From Azospirillum halopraeferens DSM 3675 (GTDB taxonomy: Bacteria; Pseudomonadota; Alphaproteobacteria; Azospirillales; Azospirillaceae), in NCBI RefSeq assembly GCF_000429625.1, contig NZ_AUCF01000015.1, positions 1 to 64,000 on the forward strand: a DNA stretch of 64,000 nt. Reading direction: 5' to 3'. Under the pieces are notes generated by a model. The model saw nothing but the letters and a program-made list of their open reading frames with translations, was not told the DNA's origin and ran no database searches. This document shows positions 61,881-64,000 of this stretch, piece after piece. The translations under genes were made by a program, and so were the position numbers. The first letter of the stretch is position 1; every line of letters begins with the position of its first letter.

Positions 61881-63281
61881 ATGCCCCTGCCACCGCTGGC
61901 CCGCAGTCTTTCCGCCAAGCTTCTGGTGCTGACGGTGCTGTTCGTCATGCTGGCGGAGGTGCTGATCTTCACCCCGTCGATCGCCCGCTTCCGCCTGGCC
62001 TTCCTGCAGGAGCGGCTGGCCGCGGCCCACATAGCCGCGCTGTCGGTGGACGCGGCCCCCGACCGCATGGTGACGCGCCGGCTGGAGGCCACGCTGCTGG
62101 ACCATGTGGGCGCCCACGCCATCGCACTGGTGCAGCCCAATTCCTGCGTCAACATGCTGTCCAGCCGGATGCCGCCGATGGTCGACGCGGTGATGGACCT
62201 GCGCGAGGCGACCACCGCGTCGCTGATCACCGACGCCTTCGCGACCATGGCGCGGGCCGGCAACCGGGTGGTCAAGGTGGTCGACCATTCCCCCAAGGAC
62301 CCGGCGGTGACGGTCGAGGTCACCATGGACGAGCGGCCCCTGGCCATGGCCATGCACGAGTTCGCCGGCCGCATCCTGGCCCTGTCGATCGCCATCTCGC
62401 TGATCACCGCGGGGCTGGTGTTCGTCACGCTGAACGGCATGTTCGTGCGGCCGCTGCGCCGGCTGACCGCGGCCATGATGGCGTTCCGCCGCGACCCGGA
62501 GAGCGCGGTGCCCGCCTTCTCCGCCGCCGGCCGCCGCGACGAGATCGGCATCGCCCAGCGCGAGCTGGCGGAGATGCAGGCGGCCCTGCGCACCGCCCTG
62601 CGCCAGCGCGAGCGGCTGGCCGCCCTGGGCACCGCCGTCACCAAGATCAACCACGATCTGCGCGGCATCCTCGCCACCGCCTCCCTTCTGTCGGAGCATC
62701 TGGCGGCGAGCACCGACCCGGAGGTGCGCCGGGTGACACCGCGGCTGGTGGGCGCGATCGACCGGGCGGTGGCCCTGTGCGGCCAGACCCTGTCCTACAC
62801 CCGCGACGGTGTCCTGCCCGTCGCTCCGGCGCCGCTCGATCTGCACGCGCTGGTCGCCGAAGCGGCGGAAGAGGTGGCACACTCCCTGCGCTCCGACGGG
62901 GTGCGGGTGGAGACGCGCTGGGTCAACCGCGTGCCGGAGGGGTTCCGCGTCACCGCCGACCGCGACCAGCTCGCCCGCGTCCTGACCAACCTGGGGCGCA
63001 ACGCGGTGCAGGCCGGGGCCGGCGCGGTCACCGTCGCGGTCGAGCCCAACGGCGCCCGAGTCGCGATCCTGGTCACCGACACCGGGCCGGGTCTGCCGCC
63101 GCGGGCGCGCGAAAACCTGTTCCAGCCCTTCACCGGCTCGGCCCGCGCCGGCGGCACCGGGCTCGGCCTGTCGATCGCGCGCGAGATCGCGCGGGCCCAC
63201 GGCGGCGATCTGACGCTGGTGGAGAGCACGGCGGCCGGCACCACCTTCGCACTCGACCTGCCCGCGAACAGCGCGCATTGA
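61881..63281 (+). CDS. sensor histidine kinase
   Basis: A GTG at 61857 is an alternative start; the ATG at 61881 (MPLPPLARSLSAKLLVLTVL) gives a typical positively charged lead. Membrane helices at about 14-30 and 170-190 flank a periplasmic domain of about 140 residues. HAMP follows, then HisKA with His in AVTKINHDLRGILATASLL and an HATPase domain (LTNLGRNAVQAGAGAV, DTGPGLPPRARENLFQPF, GGTGLGLSIAREIARAHGGD). No response regulator gene is adjacent, so its partner must lie elsewhere. It starts 40 bases after the flavoprotein gene stop. Confidence 0.92.
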   Translation: MPLPPLARSLSAKLLVLTVLFVMLAEVLIFTPSIARFRLAFLQERLAAAHIAALSVDAAPDRMVTRRLEATLLDHVGAHAIALVQPNSCVNMLSSRMPPMVDAVMDLREATTASLITDAFATMARAGNRVVKVVDHSPKDPAVTVEVTMDERPLAMAMHEFAGRILALSIAISLITAGLVFVTLNGMFVRPLRRLTAAMMAFRRDPESAVPAFSAAGRRDEIGIAQRELAEMQAALRTALRQRERLAALGTAVTKINHDLRGILATASLLSEHLAASTDPEVRRVTPRLVGAIDRAVALCGQTLSYTRDGVLPVAPAPLDLHALVAEAAEEVAHSLRSDGVRVETRWVNRVPEGFRVTADRDQLARVLTNLGRNAVQAGAGAVTVAVEPNGARVAILVTDTGPGLPPRARENLFQPFTGSARAGGTGLGLSIAREIARAHGGDLTLVESTAAGTTFALDLPANSAH

Positions 63282-63379
63282 TTCCCGTTGCCGCTTCGCA
63301 CACTCTAGGCGCCGCCGGACCGGGGGGTCCGGGACGCATCATCGGACGGCACCATCGACCAACAAGAAAGGAACGGGAC

Positions 63380-63616
63380 GTGGAAGGTTCGGGCAAGTGG
63401 ATCGCCTCGGGCGCGATCGGTCTGTTGGGATTCCTGGGCCTCTACGCGGCTGCGCGGGCGGCGGACGAGGCGTTCTTCTACGGCGGCTGGCTGGTCGCCA
63501 TCCTCTGCGTCGGCTACCTGTTCCTGGCGATCCACCGCCACTACAACGCGGTGGACGCCGAAATGGCCCGCAAGCGCGCCGCCGAGGCCGAGAGGACCGG
63601 CGGCACGCCGCACTGA
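63380..63616 (+). CDS. small two-helix membrane protein
   Basis: A GTG start at 63380 follows AAAGGAACG and gives 78 residues. Two membrane helices are visible (ASGAIGLLGFLGLYAAARAA and GGWLVAILCVGYLFLAIHRH), followed by a charged tail (EMARKRAAEAERTGGTPH). I do not recognise a family. It resembles small membrane subunits or assembly factors of respiratory complexes in size and layout, without sequence proof. The next gene starts 10 bases after the stop. Confidence 0.7.
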   Translation: MEGSGKWIASGAIGLLGFLGLYAAARAADEAFFYGGWLVAILCVGYLFLAIHRHYNAVDAEMARKRAAEAERTGGTPH

Positions 63617-63625
63617 GCCGCCGCC

Positions 63626-64000
63626 ATGGCGTGGGATCCCGACCGGTACGGGCGGTTCGAGGCGTTGCGCCGCCGCCCGGCGCACGACCTGGTCGCCGCC
63701 CTGCCGCCGCTGGCCCCGGGCCGCATCGCCGACCTCGGCTGCGGCACCGGCGCCCTGGCGCGCAGCCTGGCGGAGCGCTGGCCCGGCGCGCACGTCACCG
63801 GCATCGACGGCTCGCCGGAGATGCTGGCCCGCGCCCGCGCCGTTCCCTCGCCCGTAGCGTGGGTGGAGGCGGACCTGCGCGCCTGGCGGCCGGACGCGCC
63901 GTTCGACCTGGTGATCTCCAACGCCGCCCTGCACTGGCTGGACGACCACGACCGCCTGTTCCCGGCGCTGGTGGCGGCGCTGGCCCCGGACGGCGTGCTG
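63626..64000 (+). CDS. trans-aconitate methyltransferase-like protein, 5' part
   Basis: The gene runs off the right edge, so only 125 residues are seen. It starts MAWDPDRYGRFEALRRRPAH, matching the trans-aconitate methyltransferase (Tam) N terminus. It continues with the SAM-binding motif RIADLGCGTGALARSLAERW, GIDGSPEMLARARA, and LVISNAALHWLDDHDRLFPA. Tam methylates trans-aconitate, an inhibitor of aconitase, using S-adenosylmethionine. Assignment is by N-terminal pattern only. Confidence 0.82.
   Translation, partial: MAWDPDRYGRFEALRRRPAHDLVAALPPLAPGRIADLGCGTGALARSLAERWPGAHVTGIDGSPEMLARARAVPSPVAWVEADLRAWRPDAPFDLVISNAALHWLDDHDRLFPALVAALAPDGVL

Overview
This window is a contiguous piece of a very GC-rich alphaproteobacterial chromosome, most likely from Azospirillum or a close relative in the Rhodospirillales. 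Three things point there. There is a draT-draG pair for post-translational control of nitrogenase. There are many membrane sensors, chemoreceptors and c-di-GMP enzymes. The cytochrome c'/b561 pair, DUF4170 protein and draTG order also fit that group. Genes are densely packed, often with 1-4 base start/stop overlaps, and several convergent pairs overlap at their 3' ends.

Layout: 1-4.1 kb holds the end of an RTX protein, a membrane-anchored TPR protein, an HdeA-like tandem-domain exported protein, and a metallo-beta-lactamase-fold protein on the other strand. 4.1-8.8 kb is a compact phage-derived cassette: an S24/XRE repressor facing a promoter that overlaps a GAAC-N7-GAAC LexA-type box, then two small proteins, a proline-rich protein, a podovirus-type portal, a Bbp19-like protein and a scaffold. 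No capsid, terminase or tail gene follows. 8.9-20.8 kb is core-like: a 640-residue unknown, trxB, dps, a Cache protein-MCP-diguanylate cyclase operon, a ketopantoate reductase family gene, an EF-G paralogue and a nicotinamidase.

21.1-25.2 kb is an acquired island with visibly lower GC. It carries a SIR2-HerA anti-phage pair and a RelE/XRE toxin-antitoxin pair. It sits at the 3' end of an aspartate-family aminotransferase gene whose tail is duplicated across the toxin-antitoxin pair. A short hairpin repeat occurs on both sides of SIR2-HerA.

26.6-44.3 kb has a family 5 solute-binding protein/histidine kinase operon, cytochrome c' and b561, a phosphoesterase, a SpoU methyltransferase, rmuC, a Nudix protein, a MASE3 hybrid kinase, an OmpA-like protein, a DctPQM TRAP transporter and an EamA exporter. 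44.4-49.1 kb is a glycan-modification patch (FkbM methyltransferase, sulfotransferase, GT2, O-GlcNAc-transferase-like protein) ending in a tRNA-Thr(CGT). 49.3-64 kb carries a binding protein/chemoreceptor pair, draT-draG with a nitrogenase-associated thioredoxin-fold gene, an RTX metallopeptidase-like protein, a probable fluoroacetate dehalogenase, hldE, a TVP38/flavoprotein operon, another histidine kinase and the start of a tam-like methyltransferase.

Two themes cut across the window. First, three operons pair an exported ligand-binding protein directly with a signal transducer (12.6-16.3, 26.6-30.8 and 49.3-53.1 kb), without transport genes. Second, a roughly 118-base repeat made of three hairpins occurs three times in the same orientation (2715, 31423, 57898). 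Compensatory changes in its stems argue that the folded structure is under selection. I regard this repeat and the capsid-less SOS-linked phage cassette as the best candidates for something undescribed; SIR2-HerA is an already described defence system.
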